A stretch of DNA of 19,347 nucleotides from Bacteroidales bacterium (GTDB lineage: Bacteria; Bacteroidota; Bacteroidia; Bacteroidales; Paludibacteraceae): positions 1 through 19,347 of the forward strand of contig CAAGML010000137.1 of the NCBI GenBank assembly GCA_900771035.1, in the 5' to 3' direction. The notes under the pieces are model-generated. The model made no database searches and was not told where the DNA came from. It saw only the letters and a program-made list of their open reading frames with translations. Position numbers and translations under genes: made by a program. The number at the start of each line of letters is the position of its first letter. The first letter of the stretch is position 1. This document shows positions 1 through 7,733 of this stretch, in pieces.

Positions 1-33
1 CTGGATTTTTGGTTTTTTCACAAGGAAAACGGG

Positions 34-132
34 CGAACAGTTTCGAACAGTTTTTTCGGTAAACTGTTCGTCTTTCAAAACATTACATATTAACTTGTTA
101 ACTGTCAAAAAACAGTTTTTTCCGAACAGTTA
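34..132. repeat. GAACAGTT repeat cluster with a 10-bp hairpin
   Basis: CGAACAGTT occurs directly at 34-42, 44-52 and 123-131. An inverted copy, AAACTGTTCG, lies at 61-70. CGAACAGTTT at 44-53 pairs perfectly with 61-70 around a 7-base loop. A longer direct match, AACAGTTTTTTC, is present at 46-57 and 111-122. A smaller hairpin pairs AACTGT (100-105) with ACAGTT (112-117) and is followed by a T run at 116-121, so it could act as a weak plus-strand terminator. The block lies just downstream of the minus-strand ATPase at 177-1775. It could be a 3' structure of that gene or the upstream region of a gene to the left of the window. No coding sequence is seen in 1-176. Confidence 0.6.
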
Positions 133-176
133 TTTTTCTTGTGTACCTCCACTCTATTCGTTATAGAGCCTGAATT

Positions 177-1775
177 TCATTCCTGCTTTATCTTCCAGTC
201 CCTCACCGTCAGCCTCGTCATGTCAAACCTTATCCCGACCTTCACCACCTTCCTTCCGTCCGTCGAGTACGCCACCCCGTAATCCCCGCTCTCTATCTGC
301 TTCAGTGCCGTCAGCGGCGTGCCGTGCAGCTTCAGCTCCATCACATATATCGTCCCCGGCATCTCCACCACCACGTCAATCCTCCCCTTTATGCACTTCA
401 CCTGCGTCCGCACATACACGTTCAGCATCGAGAATATGATGTAGAACGTCCATTCATAGAACCCCTCTGCCGTCGCCACCTCCGAAAGTTTATTCTTGAA
501 TCCCTCCACGTATGGCAGCCCCGCCATATATGCCTTCATCTCACGCAGCGCAAGCTCGATGTCGTCACGCTTCAACGCCTGCCAGAACTTATAGGCGAAA
601 CCCTGCTTGATGTCGTCGCCCTGCATTCCCAGATAGATGTACGACATGTTTTCCGTCAGCCCTGTCATAACCTCCTTGTTCGGTATCGCAAGATGGTAGA
701 ACGTCGATTCCCGGTCATAGCCCTTTATCGTTATGTAGCCGCTCTGGTACAGCAGGGGTATGGCAGTAGTCATCCCCTCTGTCGGTGTGTCGAACGACGA
801 GGCGGACGCCGTCAGGTCAAACGTGCTCGTGATATCAGTCTTGAAACGCTTCATCACACTGAAAATGAACGACGGCGTGGCTGTCTTGAACCAGTAAGGC
901 TCAATGTACTGATTGGCAAAGGCACTCAGCAGGCTGAACGGATTATATACGTTCACCCTTGCCTTTGTGAAGTAATATCCGTCATATTGCCTGCGCAACG
1001 TCTCGCGTATCTCCTCATAGCCTACGCCGGCACTCCTGCCCAGACGCTCGATGTCCTGATGGAAATATGTGTCCAACTCCTCGTCCGTGAAGCCCGTCAG
1101 GGCTGCGAATTGCGGCAGCATCGATATGTTGTTCAAGTTGTTCAGTGTCGAGAATATGCTCAGCTGCGAGAACTTCGTTATGCCCGTGATGAAGGTGAAC
1201 CTTTCGTATGCCGAACACGCTTTGATTGGGGCGTAGAACTCCTGCATTATCGCTCGCGTCTTCTCCAACAGTTCCGGATTGTCAAGTTTGTTCAGCAGCG
1301 GTGCGTCATACTCGTCGAATATCAGAACCACGCCGAGGCCTGTCTGCACGTATGCGCGCTCAATCAGCCCCTCAAGCCTTGCCCCTGGTGTATGCTCATT
1401 ATCGTTCCTGCCGTAAATATTCTCGTATTTTTCCAACTGCATGCCTATTCTCTGCTGTATCTGCTCAATCGGAAGTTCCTTCACTACTGACAGGTTGAAC
1501 CTCAGCACTGGATACTTCACCCACTCCTTAGTGTGTCCCGCTATGGCCAACCCCTCGAAAAGCTCTTTCCGTCCCTCAAAATACGCCTGCAGAGTCGAGG
1601 TCAGCAGCGTCTTCCCGAACCTCCTCGGACGGCTCAGGAATATCCACTCCGACAAATTTATCATCCGCCAGATGAGTTCCGTCTTATCCACATAAACCTG
1701 CCCCTGCTTCCTGATTTTCACGAAATCGTCATTCCCCACAGGGTATTGCCTTGTCCAGACCTCTTCCATAATCAT
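177..1775 (-). CDS. AAA-ATPase-like protein with C-terminal PD-(D/E)XK nuclease-like domain
   Basis: A 532-residue protein of the group usually annotated as AAA-ATPase_like plus PDDEXK_9, which is abundant in gut Bacteroidetes. Its cellular role is not established. The N-terminal half has a Walker A-type loop, SRPRRFGKTLL (K55, T56), and a Walker B, VVLIFDEYDAP (D154, E155). The C-terminus has the nuclease-like pattern GRIDVVVE (D467) followed by MELK (E480, K482), which fits D-(X)n-ExK. There is no signal peptide, so it is probably cytoplasmic. The start is MIMEEVW, 18 bases below a good -7 element; an internal ATG two codons later is an alternative. The gene is monocistronic, lying between the 1-176 repeats and the terminator of the efflux operon. 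Family assignment is confident; nuclease activity is inferred from the motif only. Confidence 0.9.
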   Translation of the reverse strand: MIMEEVWTRQYPVGNDDFVKIRKQGQVYVDKTELIWRMINLSEWIFLSRPRRFGKTLLTSTLQAYFEGRKELFEGLAIAGHTKEWVKYPVLRFNLSVVKELPIEQIQQRIGMQLEKYENIYGRNDNEHTPGARLEGLIERAYVQTGLGVVLIFDEYDAPLLNKLDNPELLEKTRAIMQEFYAPIKACSAYERFTFITGITKFSQLSIFSTLNNLNNISMLPQFAALTGFTDEELDTYFHQDIERLGRSAGVGYEEIRETLRRQYDGYYFTKARVNVYNPFSLLSAFANQYIEPYWFKTATPSFIFSVMKRFKTDITSTFDLTASASSFDTPTEGMTTAIPLLYQSGYITIKGYDRESTFYHLAIPNKEVMTGLTENMSYIYLGMQGDDIKQGFAYKFWQALKRDDIELALREMKAYMAGLPYVEGFKNKLSEVATAEGFYEWTFYIIFSMLNVYVRTQVKCIKGRIDVVVEMPGTIYVMELKLHGTPLTALKQIESGDYGVAYSTDGRKVVKVGIRFDMTRLTVRDWKIKQE

Positions 1776-1792
1776 AATTTTTTATCCGGCTG

Positions 1793-1823
1793 CAAAGTTA
1801 CGACTTTTTTCCGGAATATTCAA
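1793..1823 (-). promoter_or_regulatory. Bacteroidetes-type promoter of the 177-1775 ATPase
   Basis: Read on the minus strand, TAACTTTG (1800-1793) matches the -7 consensus TAnnTTTG. ATTG at 1824-1821 sits 20 bases upstream as a -33 element. The first ATG of the ATPase is 18 bases downstream. The upstream motif AATATTCC (1820-1813) and the 17-base stretch GTAACTTTGCAGCCGGA (1801-1785) recur with identical spacing before the ATPase at 16631. Confidence 0.7.
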
Positions 1824-1948
1824 TAGATAACGGATTTATTTTACTCTGTCAGGAAAATCTTTCTCCTAAGCCCTTTCGTCATACCCTTCTCCACAAACGC
1901 CACCATCGGCAAAAAGTGTTCACGAGAATGAGTGTCCCAGTAGGAAAA

Positions 1949-1982
1949 ACAAAAAAGCACCAACACGGACGTGTCAGTGCTT
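1949..1982 (-). terminator. Rho-independent terminator of the efflux operon
   Basis: On the minus strand a long stem pairs AAGCACTGACAC with GTGTTGGTGCTT around a tetraloop (1982-1955), with two G-T wobbles. It is followed directly by a T run (1956-1951). It begins about 48 bases after the stop of the TolC-like gene, at the end of the three-gene minus-strand operon. The stretch between it and the ATPase promoter (about 1827-1948) holds no convincing gene. Confidence 0.85.
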
Positions 1983-2030
1983 ATGTCTATAGACGAATTT
2001 ACAGAATCCGCCGAAATACCCGTATCAGGA

Positions 2031-3419
2031 TTATCTCTGGGCTTTGGTATAAGCCTCGTACTTCTTGACAGCCATACGGTTCTCAATACGGGCATCAATC
2101 AAATTGTTCTGAGCCTGAAGATAGAGTGCCTGAGCCTGAAGAATATCCGTCACGGTCTGAAGTCCCGACTTGTAGTTGAGACGTGCAAGTCTCAGGTTCT
2201 CCGCAGCTTTGGTGACTGAGCTTGAATACTGTTTAACCAACGCCTCAGTCTCGACTGTGCTGTTGAAAGCCTGTGTGGTCTGGAGTTCCATCTTCTCCGC
2301 AAACTCGCTCTTTTGCAATTCTGCCTTCTTAATCTTTATATCACTCTGTTTCAACTTGTGCGAGGTCTCCCACCATCCGGTGATAGGTACGGTGACTGTG
2401 AGACCGACAAGACCATTCATGAAACGTTTCTGGTCAATATCCACAAACTGATATTTTGCCGAAGGGTCGAAAGGTGACACGTAGTTAGCATAACCATACG
2501 TCACACCAAAGATTACTGAAGGAAGTGACTCAGCGAGTGTCATTTTGCGTTTCAGCCTCTCTGCCTTGAGTTGGATTTCAAGGAGTGAATACTCAGGACG
2601 CGACTGCACCGCACTCTTCGTGTCAACCATACTTGCCGAGGCAGATACTTTATTAAAATCCTCAAGTTTGAGGTTTTCATTGTATGGAATACCTATCGAC
2701 TGGCAAAGTGCCTGACGTGCAAGCGAGATTCCGTTGTTCAGACGTATCTTCTGTGCCGCAAGCTCGTCCTGCCTCAGCTCTATCTCAAGAAGGTCATTCT
2801 GCACCGCAAGACCGGCAGTGACAGCAGTGCCAACGATATTATGGACTGTGTCGAGAAGTTTCTGGACAGCCTCAACGGTCTGACGCTTTGCCTCAAGATC
2901 AACGACAATCCAGTAGCTCTCCTCGACAGCCAACAATACATCTCTTTCAGCTATAAACTCCTTGGTTTTTGCGGCATCGATACCTACCTTGGCCAACCTG
3001 TTTCCGTTGACTATTCTTCCACCCAAATATATTGGCTGGACAGCACCCAACTGTGCGACAATACCCTGGCTCATTATACTGAAGAGGGAATTAGGCAGCT
3101 TGGATTCTACCAGAGAGGCAAGTGTCTTGAGGAAATCCGATGTTTCAGGTACTTTATCGTTTAATAAATCCTCTACTTTCATCTCAACGAGTGGGTCAAA
3201 TGCCTTATAACCCATGGCTGTTGCCGCAACCTGTGGAAAATATTTGGTGAACGCCTGTTTTTTCACCTCCTGAGCCTCCTCGACATCCAGTTTGGCGGTT
3301 TTGATGGCATAACTGTTCCTGCGAGCCAAGGCAAAGCAGGAGTCGAGGCTGAGAGTCTGGCTGCTGAGCGACAGAACGCTCAGCAGACCAGCTATTATTG
3401 TAAGAAAATATCTTTTCAT
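2031..3419 (-). CDS. TolC-family outer-membrane efflux channel
   Basis: A 462-residue TolC/outer-membrane factor protein, the exit duct of the tripartite pump encoded by this operon. The chosen start gives MKRYFLTIIAGLLSVLSLSSQ, a clear Sec signal peptide. An ATG 13 codons upstream would overlap the pump gene's stop and spoil the signal, so it is rejected. The mature part has the family's long helical pattern: the N-terminal LDSCFALARRNSYAIKTAKLDVEEAQ, and the C-terminal repeat with LRLARLNYKSGLQTVTDILQ followed by AQALYLQAQNNLIDARIENR. Length is normal for the family. It starts 10 bases after the RND gene's stop and is last in the operon, followed by a strong terminator. The substrate cannot be read from the sequence. 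Confidence 0.93.
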   Translation of the reverse strand: MKRYFLTIIAGLLSVLSLSSQTLSLDSCFALARRNSYAIKTAKLDVEEAQEVKKQAFTKYFPQVAATAMGYKAFDPLVEMKVEDLLNDKVPETSDFLKTLASLVESKLPNSLFSIMSQGIVAQLGAVQPIYLGGRIVNGNRLAKVGIDAAKTKEFIAERDVLLAVEESYWIVVDLEAKRQTVEAVQKLLDTVHNIVGTAVTAGLAVQNDLLEIELRQDELAAQKIRLNNGISLARQALCQSIGIPYNENLKLEDFNKVSASASMVDTKSAVQSRPEYSLLEIQLKAERLKRKMTLAESLPSVIFGVTYGYANYVSPFDPSAKYQFVDIDQKRFMNGLVGLTVTVPITGWWETSHKLKQSDIKIKKAELQKSEFAEKMELQTTQAFNSTVETEALVKQYSSSVTKAAENLRLARLNYKSGLQTVTDILQAQALYLQAQNNLIDARIENRMAVKKYEAYTKAQR

Positions 3420-3429
3420 GATTCTATAA

Positions 3430-6400
3430 TTACTTTTTTGATTTACCCAGAGGGTCAAAGATTTTCCAATAAAGGATAGGAAGCACGGTAACGATAAGAG
3501 GCAGAGTGAAAATAGTACCGAAACAGATAACTACGCCGAGAGGCATCCAGAGTGAAGTGGCTGCGACAATCATAGGGATAACGCCGAGAGCAGTCGTCAT
3601 AGAGGTAAGGAAGATTGGACGCATACGTCTCAGACCTGCCTCGTAAGCGGCATCATGGTAAGACAACTGCCTTGGACCATTATGCAACTCATCCGCATAT
3701 TCAAACATCATAAGCGAGTTTCGGACAATCACGCCAATCAGCGAGATAATACCAAGAACAGCTGAAATCGAGAAGTCAAGCCCGAAAATCCACAATCCGA
3801 AGATTGCACCGAAGATGGTAAGCAACGCAGTCGAGATTGTCAGGATTGACAAGTTGATACGCTGATAATGGTAAAGAAGCACAGCAAACATAATAACAAT
3901 GGCAGCTATGATAGCGGAAACAATCTGAGGCACCATCTCCTCGTTGGTCTTGGTCAGACCTCCTGCCGAGATTTCAAAGTCATGGTTGCCGCTCTTTTTG
4001 ACCCATTCCATGATTTCTTCATTGGCGGCAGGCTGCGAGGCATTACCCACAAGGTCTGCCGCAACAGTGATTGTACGCACACCGTTCCAGTGCGTGATTG
4101 CGGAATGATGCCACGTAGGACGGACCTCAGCCACCTGCGACAGAGGTACCCAAAGACCAGGAATAGCCGTTGGCACCTGCATCTCCGACACAGACTGGCA
4201 ATCCAACGAGTCAGCATCCTCCGAGTATAGCATCACAGGGATTGTCTTGTCCCCTTCATATATATGTGTAAGGGTAACGCCCTCAAGTGACGTGGCAAGG
4301 AATGCCGAGAGTGTGGTCTGCGTAATTCCGAAACGTCCAGCCTCTTCGTCTTTCATGTGGAGGCTGACTACAGACCTGGACTCATCATAGTCGCTGTGAA
4401 CCCAGTGCAACTGAGGCATTGAAGCCATGAAAGCCTTGAGCGAGTCGGCATACTCAGCCATCTCTTCCATATCCTCACCCTTCAGGTAGATTTCTATAGG
4501 GTTTGCCACGTTCTGATAGTCCATCTGCTTGAAACGGATGTAAGCGTTAGGGAAGTAATCCTCGTATTTCGCCGTATATTCGGCAAGCAACTCCTCCGTC
4601 GCATCTGACGACTCTGTGTTCACGATGAACTGCGCATAGTTTTCAGCAGCCATCTGTGGTGTGTAGGTCGCATGGAAACGAGGTGACGACTGACCATAGA
4701 ACGAGGTGACGCATTTCACGCGTGGGTCTGCGTTTATAATACGTGCAAGCGAATCGGCTATCTGCGAAGTCTCCTCTATAAGGGCTCCCTCACGGGTGTG
4801 AATCTCGACTGCGAACATCTCGCGCTCTGCCTTCGGAAGCATCTGCACGTTAAGGCGTGTGAAGAGGAATACACCAAGGACTATGAGTCCGACAGTAACA
4901 ATAAGCGTACCCCAACCGAACTTGAAACAGAAGGCAAGGAACTTCTCATACACACCCTGAAGCCAGTTGAAGAACTTGGCCTGCGCCTTGTCTATGAAAT
5001 TAGGTTTCGCCTGACGGTGAATCATCCTCGTGGCAAGATATGGTGTCACCCACACAGCGTAACCGATACTTGCCGTCATTGCAAAGAACACCGTCCAAGG
5101 GAACAGTTTCACGAAGTCTTTCATAATACCGTTGAAAATCACAGGCATTGGGAAGAACATCGCGGAGATACTGCATGTCGCAATAACCAACGGCATAAAG
5201 AGGTCCTTAGTCGCCACTGATGCCGAATACCAAGGCGAATGTCCAGACTCAAGCTCAAAGGTATAACCGTCAACAACGCAAATCGAGTTATCCACAATCA
5301 TACCCAACACCACAATCAATGCCGCCAAGGTAACAGTGTTCAACTGGATGTTGAACAGGTACATCAATGCGAGAGTTATGGCAGTACAGATAGGCACACC
5401 AGTAGATGCAACGATGGAAGTCTTGACAGGGAAGAGCACCAACATCACCAGCACAACCACTACGATACTCATAAGAATATCACCGAGGAACGAGGTTACT
5501 GAGTCGTCAACGACCTTTGGCTGGTCAGATATTCTGTGGAACTTGACATCAGGAGGAAGTATCGCACGTGTCTCAGTAATGACATCATCCACCTTCTCGC
5601 CAAACTCAACGATGTTGTTGTCGCCAGCCATCTGGAGTTCTATGATGAGACAAGAAGCGCCATCTACAGAATCGCCCTCGAAGTAACGGATATATTTCTT
5701 AGGGTCAACGTAATGGCGTTCCACGTCAGCCACGTCCGAAAGACGCAAGGCATGTCCCGAAATAGGCTCGACCATCACTATCTGGTCTTTGATTTCCTGT
5801 TCGCTCTTGAATGGTATATCTACATGGACGCACGCACCGTTCGAAGGAAGCGTTCCCGACAATGAACGAAGTCCCTGCATCGAAAGCATCATCAGAAGCG
5901 AAGCCTGGTTAACGCCGTATTTTGACAACAGGTCCATATCAACGTCAACGGCTATCTCCTCCTCCTGGGTACCGATGATATTCACCTTACCCATCTCGGG
6001 AATAGCACGGAGCTTGTCCGAGAGCATCTTGGCATAATCCTCAAGCTCACGAGGCGAACGCTCATTGCTCTCTACAGCCATCAACATTGACGATGTGCTT
6101 CCGAAATCATCCACCACGACAACTTTCAACACACCTTTAGGAAGCGAAGTCACCTTGAACAAGTCAAGACCGGCACGTATCTTCGCCCAAATCTCATCCT
6201 TATGCTCAATATCGTCACGGAGTTCGGTATAGACATATACTATACCATCCTTGGTGACGGAATGTGTCTTCTCCTTGTTTATCTCCTGTACGGTAAACAG
6301 ATAATTTTCGAGAGGCTTGGTAACCTGCTCCTCAATCTCCTCGGCAGTTGCACCGGGATAAATGGCGGCCACGACACCCATACGGATGGTGAACTGAGGG

Positions 6401-6525
6401 AACTCATCCTTCTTCAGTTGAGGAAGAGCCCAAAAGCCGAAGATGGTCAGTATGGCTATAAGGAAAAAAACCATACTATGGTTGGCCATCGCCGCCTCAA
6501 TATGATTGCGCTGACGTTTTCCCAT
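3430..6525 (-). CDS. RND-family efflux pump, inner-membrane transporter
   Basis: A 1031-residue resistance-nodulation-division transporter (AcrB/ACR_tran superfamily), the proton-driven pump of the trio. It has an N-terminal membrane segment (about 18-36), then the family signature IYPGATAEEIEEQVTKPLE (about 55-73). A periplasmic porter domain follows, then membrane helices from about 345 (SIVVVVLVMLVLFP). A second periplasmic domain lies around 560-860 and the C-terminal helix bundle follows. Helix 4 reads LIVVLGMIVDNSICVVDG, with a single Asp (D412) next to Asn where AcrB has an Asp pair. ATG follows the adaptor stop by two bases, so the two are almost certainly translated from one message. 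The substrate (drug, bile salt, metal or other) is unknown. The sequence is intact, with no frameshift seen. Confidence 0.95.
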   Translation of the reverse strand: MGKRQRNHIEAAMANHSMVFFLIAILTIFGFWALPQLKKDEFPQFTIRMGVVAAIYPGATAEEIEEQVTKPLENYLFTVQEINKEKTHSVTKDGIVYVYTELRDDIEHKDEIWAKIRAGLDLFKVTSLPKGVLKVVVVDDFGSTSSMLMAVESNERSPRELEDYAKMLSDKLRAIPEMGKVNIIGTQEEEIAVDVDMDLLSKYGVNQASLLMMLSMQGLRSLSGTLPSNGACVHVDIPFKSEQEIKDQIVMVEPISGHALRLSDVADVERHYVDPKKYIRYFEGDSVDGASCLIIELQMAGDNNIVEFGEKVDDVITETRAILPPDVKFHRISDQPKVVDDSVTSFLGDILMSIVVVVLVMLVLFPVKTSIVASTGVPICTAITLALMYLFNIQLNTVTLAALIVVLGMIVDNSICVVDGYTFELESGHSPWYSASVATKDLFMPLVIATCSISAMFFPMPVIFNGIMKDFVKLFPWTVFFAMTASIGYAVWVTPYLATRMIHRQAKPNFIDKAQAKFFNWLQGVYEKFLAFCFKFGWGTLIVTVGLIVLGVFLFTRLNVQMLPKAEREMFAVEIHTREGALIEETSQIADSLARIINADPRVKCVTSFYGQSSPRFHATYTPQMAAENYAQFIVNTESSDATEELLAEYTAKYEDYFPNAYIRFKQMDYQNVANPIEIYLKGEDMEEMAEYADSLKAFMASMPQLHWVHSDYDESRSVVSLHMKDEEAGRFGITQTTLSAFLATSLEGVTLTHIYEGDKTIPVMLYSEDADSLDCQSVSEMQVPTAIPGLWVPLSQVAEVRPTWHHSAITHWNGVRTITVAADLVGNASQPAANEEIMEWVKKSGNHDFEISAGGLTKTNEEMVPQIVSAIIAAIVIMFAVLLYHYQRINLSILTISTALLTIFGAIFGLWIFGLDFSISAVLGIISLIGVIVRNSLMMFEYADELHNGPRQLSYHDAAYEAGLRRMRPIFLTSMTTALGVIPMIVAATSLWMPLGVVICFGTIFTLPLIVTVLPILYWKIFDPLGKSKK

Positions 6526-6527
6526 GA

Positions 6528-7568
6528 TTATTTATTGATTGGTTTAACTTTTGCACCATTGTAAAGTTTCTGGAAACCTCCGACGACTACCACGTCACCT
6601 TGCTCCAAACCGTCTGTGACAAGAACGTAGTCGCCGACAAAAGAGCCGATTGTAATCTCACGGCGGGTTGCCACGCCTTCGTTGACTGCCCAAACAGTAA
6701 TTTGGTTATAGCCGTTCTGAACGCAGAAAGAAGGGATTACACACCCCTCGTGAGTCTGATAGAGCATATTAACCTTAGCCACCATTCCAGGAAGAAGAGT
6801 AGCAAGGTCTGCCTGCGAGACAGTAGAATCTGGCAAAAGGTTCATGGTCACATCGTATGTATGGGTGATAGAATTGGCAAGCACGCCCTTCTTCTCGACA
6901 ACGCAAGGAATACGCAAACTGTCGATTGCAGGGAAGAAGACAACGCCACGGTTGCCCACCTTCATCTTGCCGATTTTGTTCTCAGCCACGCTTATCGTCA
7001 CTTTCAGGTCTTTCATGTTCACGATAACCATCGCTGTCTGGTTAGGAAGGAGATTCTGACCAACCTCAACCTCGCAGTTGCAAACCACACCATCGATAGG
7101 TGCTGTCAGCACGCAGTTGGACACCTGTTTTCTCAGACCTGTTACGGCTGCACGTGCCTCTTCCAACTGGGTTTTGATTTCGATAAACTTCACCTCCGAG
7201 ATTCCGCCTGCATCGTAAACCTGCTTCACTCGTGCATAGCCGTCCTCAGCCTGACGAAGCTTAGCCTCAGCAGAAGTCAACAAACTTTTTACTGAGGTGT
7301 TATCAACAGTAAGAAGTTTCTGACCTTTCTTCACAAGGTCGCCGTTCTTAACTTCGAGCGTCTTTATGGTACCTCCACCAACAAAACTCATTGGCACACT
7401 CGAACCCTCCTCAACACTTCCAACGTAGGTAAAGGAAGAGAAGTTTGTGAGAGAGTCAACCGTTAGCACTCTAACTTTCAAAGCCTTTTGCTCAGGCTCT
7501 TTTTTGCCATTACATGCAGTAAGCACAAGGCAAATCATTAAAACAGAAGAAAAAATTAAATGTTTCAT
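6528..7568 (-). CDS. RND efflux periplasmic adaptor lipoprotein (HlyD/MFP family)
   Basis: A 346-residue membrane-fusion protein linking the RND pump to the TolC channel. The start MKHLIFSSVLMICLVLTAC gives a lipoprotein signal with lipobox LTAC (Cys19), so the protein should be a lipid-anchored periplasmic subunit. MSMKHL, two codons earlier (ATG at 7574), is equally possible. Longer starts lie upstream of the promoter and are excluded. The order is that of adaptors: beta-barrel/lipoyl half-motif (GGGTIKTLEVKNGDLVKKGQ), short coiled-coil hairpin (SAEAKLRQAEDGYARVKQVY through LEEARAAVTGLRKQ), second lipoyl half (LTAPIDGVVCNCEVEVGQ), then barrel and membrane-proximal domains. It is first in the operon and two bases from the pump gene. 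No dedicated regulator gene is adjacent. Confidence 0.93.
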   Translation of the reverse strand: MKHLIFSSVLMICLVLTACNGKKEPEQKALKVRVLTVDSLTNFSSFTYVGSVEEGSSVPMSFVGGGTIKTLEVKNGDLVKKGQKLLTVDNTSVKSLLTSAEAKLRQAEDGYARVKQVYDAGGISEVKFIEIKTQLEEARAAVTGLRKQVSNCVLTAPIDGVVCNCEVEVGQNLLPNQTAMVIVNMKDLKVTISVAENKIGKMKVGNRGVVFFPAIDSLRIPCVVEKKGVLANSITHTYDVTMNLLPDSTVSQADLATLLPGMVAKVNMLYQTHEGCVIPSFCVQNGYNQITVWAVNEGVATRREITIGSFVGDYVLVTDGLEQGDVVVVGGFQKLYNGAKVKPINK

Positions 7569-7587
7569 ACTCATAAAAAAATTTTTG

Positions 7588-7619
7588 CAAAGATACAGAA
7601 AAAAAATGACATACACAAA
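7588..7619 (-). promoter_or_regulatory. Bacteroidetes-type promoter of the efflux operon
   Basis: On the minus strand TATCTTTG (7595-7588) is a -7 element, with TTTG (7619-7616) exactly 20 bases upstream as -33. The adaptor's ATG codons at 7574 and 7568 lie 14-20 bases beyond, implying a very short leader. It is divergent from the symporter promoter at 7699. Three copies of A7TGAC (7600-7610, 7643-7653, 7657-7667) sit in and between the two promoters. Confidence 0.75.
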
Positions 7620-7698
7620 ACTTTTCCTCTGTTTTTTCCAAGAAAAAAATGACAGCAAAAAAATGACGGGAAACAGACTTTTATAATGATATTTTTCG

Positions 7699-7706
7699 TA
7701 ACTTTG
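7699..7706 (+). promoter_or_regulatory. -7 element of the symporter gene promoter
   Basis: TAACTTTG fits TAnnTTTG and is followed by CAACCG, as in other promoters of the window. No good TTTG -33 element is seen 19-21 bases upstream, so an activator may be needed. Its position rules out the in-frame ATG at 7686 and supports translation from 7734. Confidence 0.6.
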
Positions 7707-7733
7707 CAACCGAATCTGATATTCGTATTTTAT

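Noticed and set aside
324..1490. 388-codon plus-strand frame opposite the first ATPase
   Set aside because: Its composition is rich in His, Arg, Leu and Cys, as expected for an antisense shadow; the minus-strand frame has clear Walker and nuclease motifs.
1841..2098. 85-codon minus-strand frame after the TolC-like gene
   Set aside because: It overlaps the end of the TolC-like gene in another frame and runs through a strong terminator hairpin; no domain is visible.
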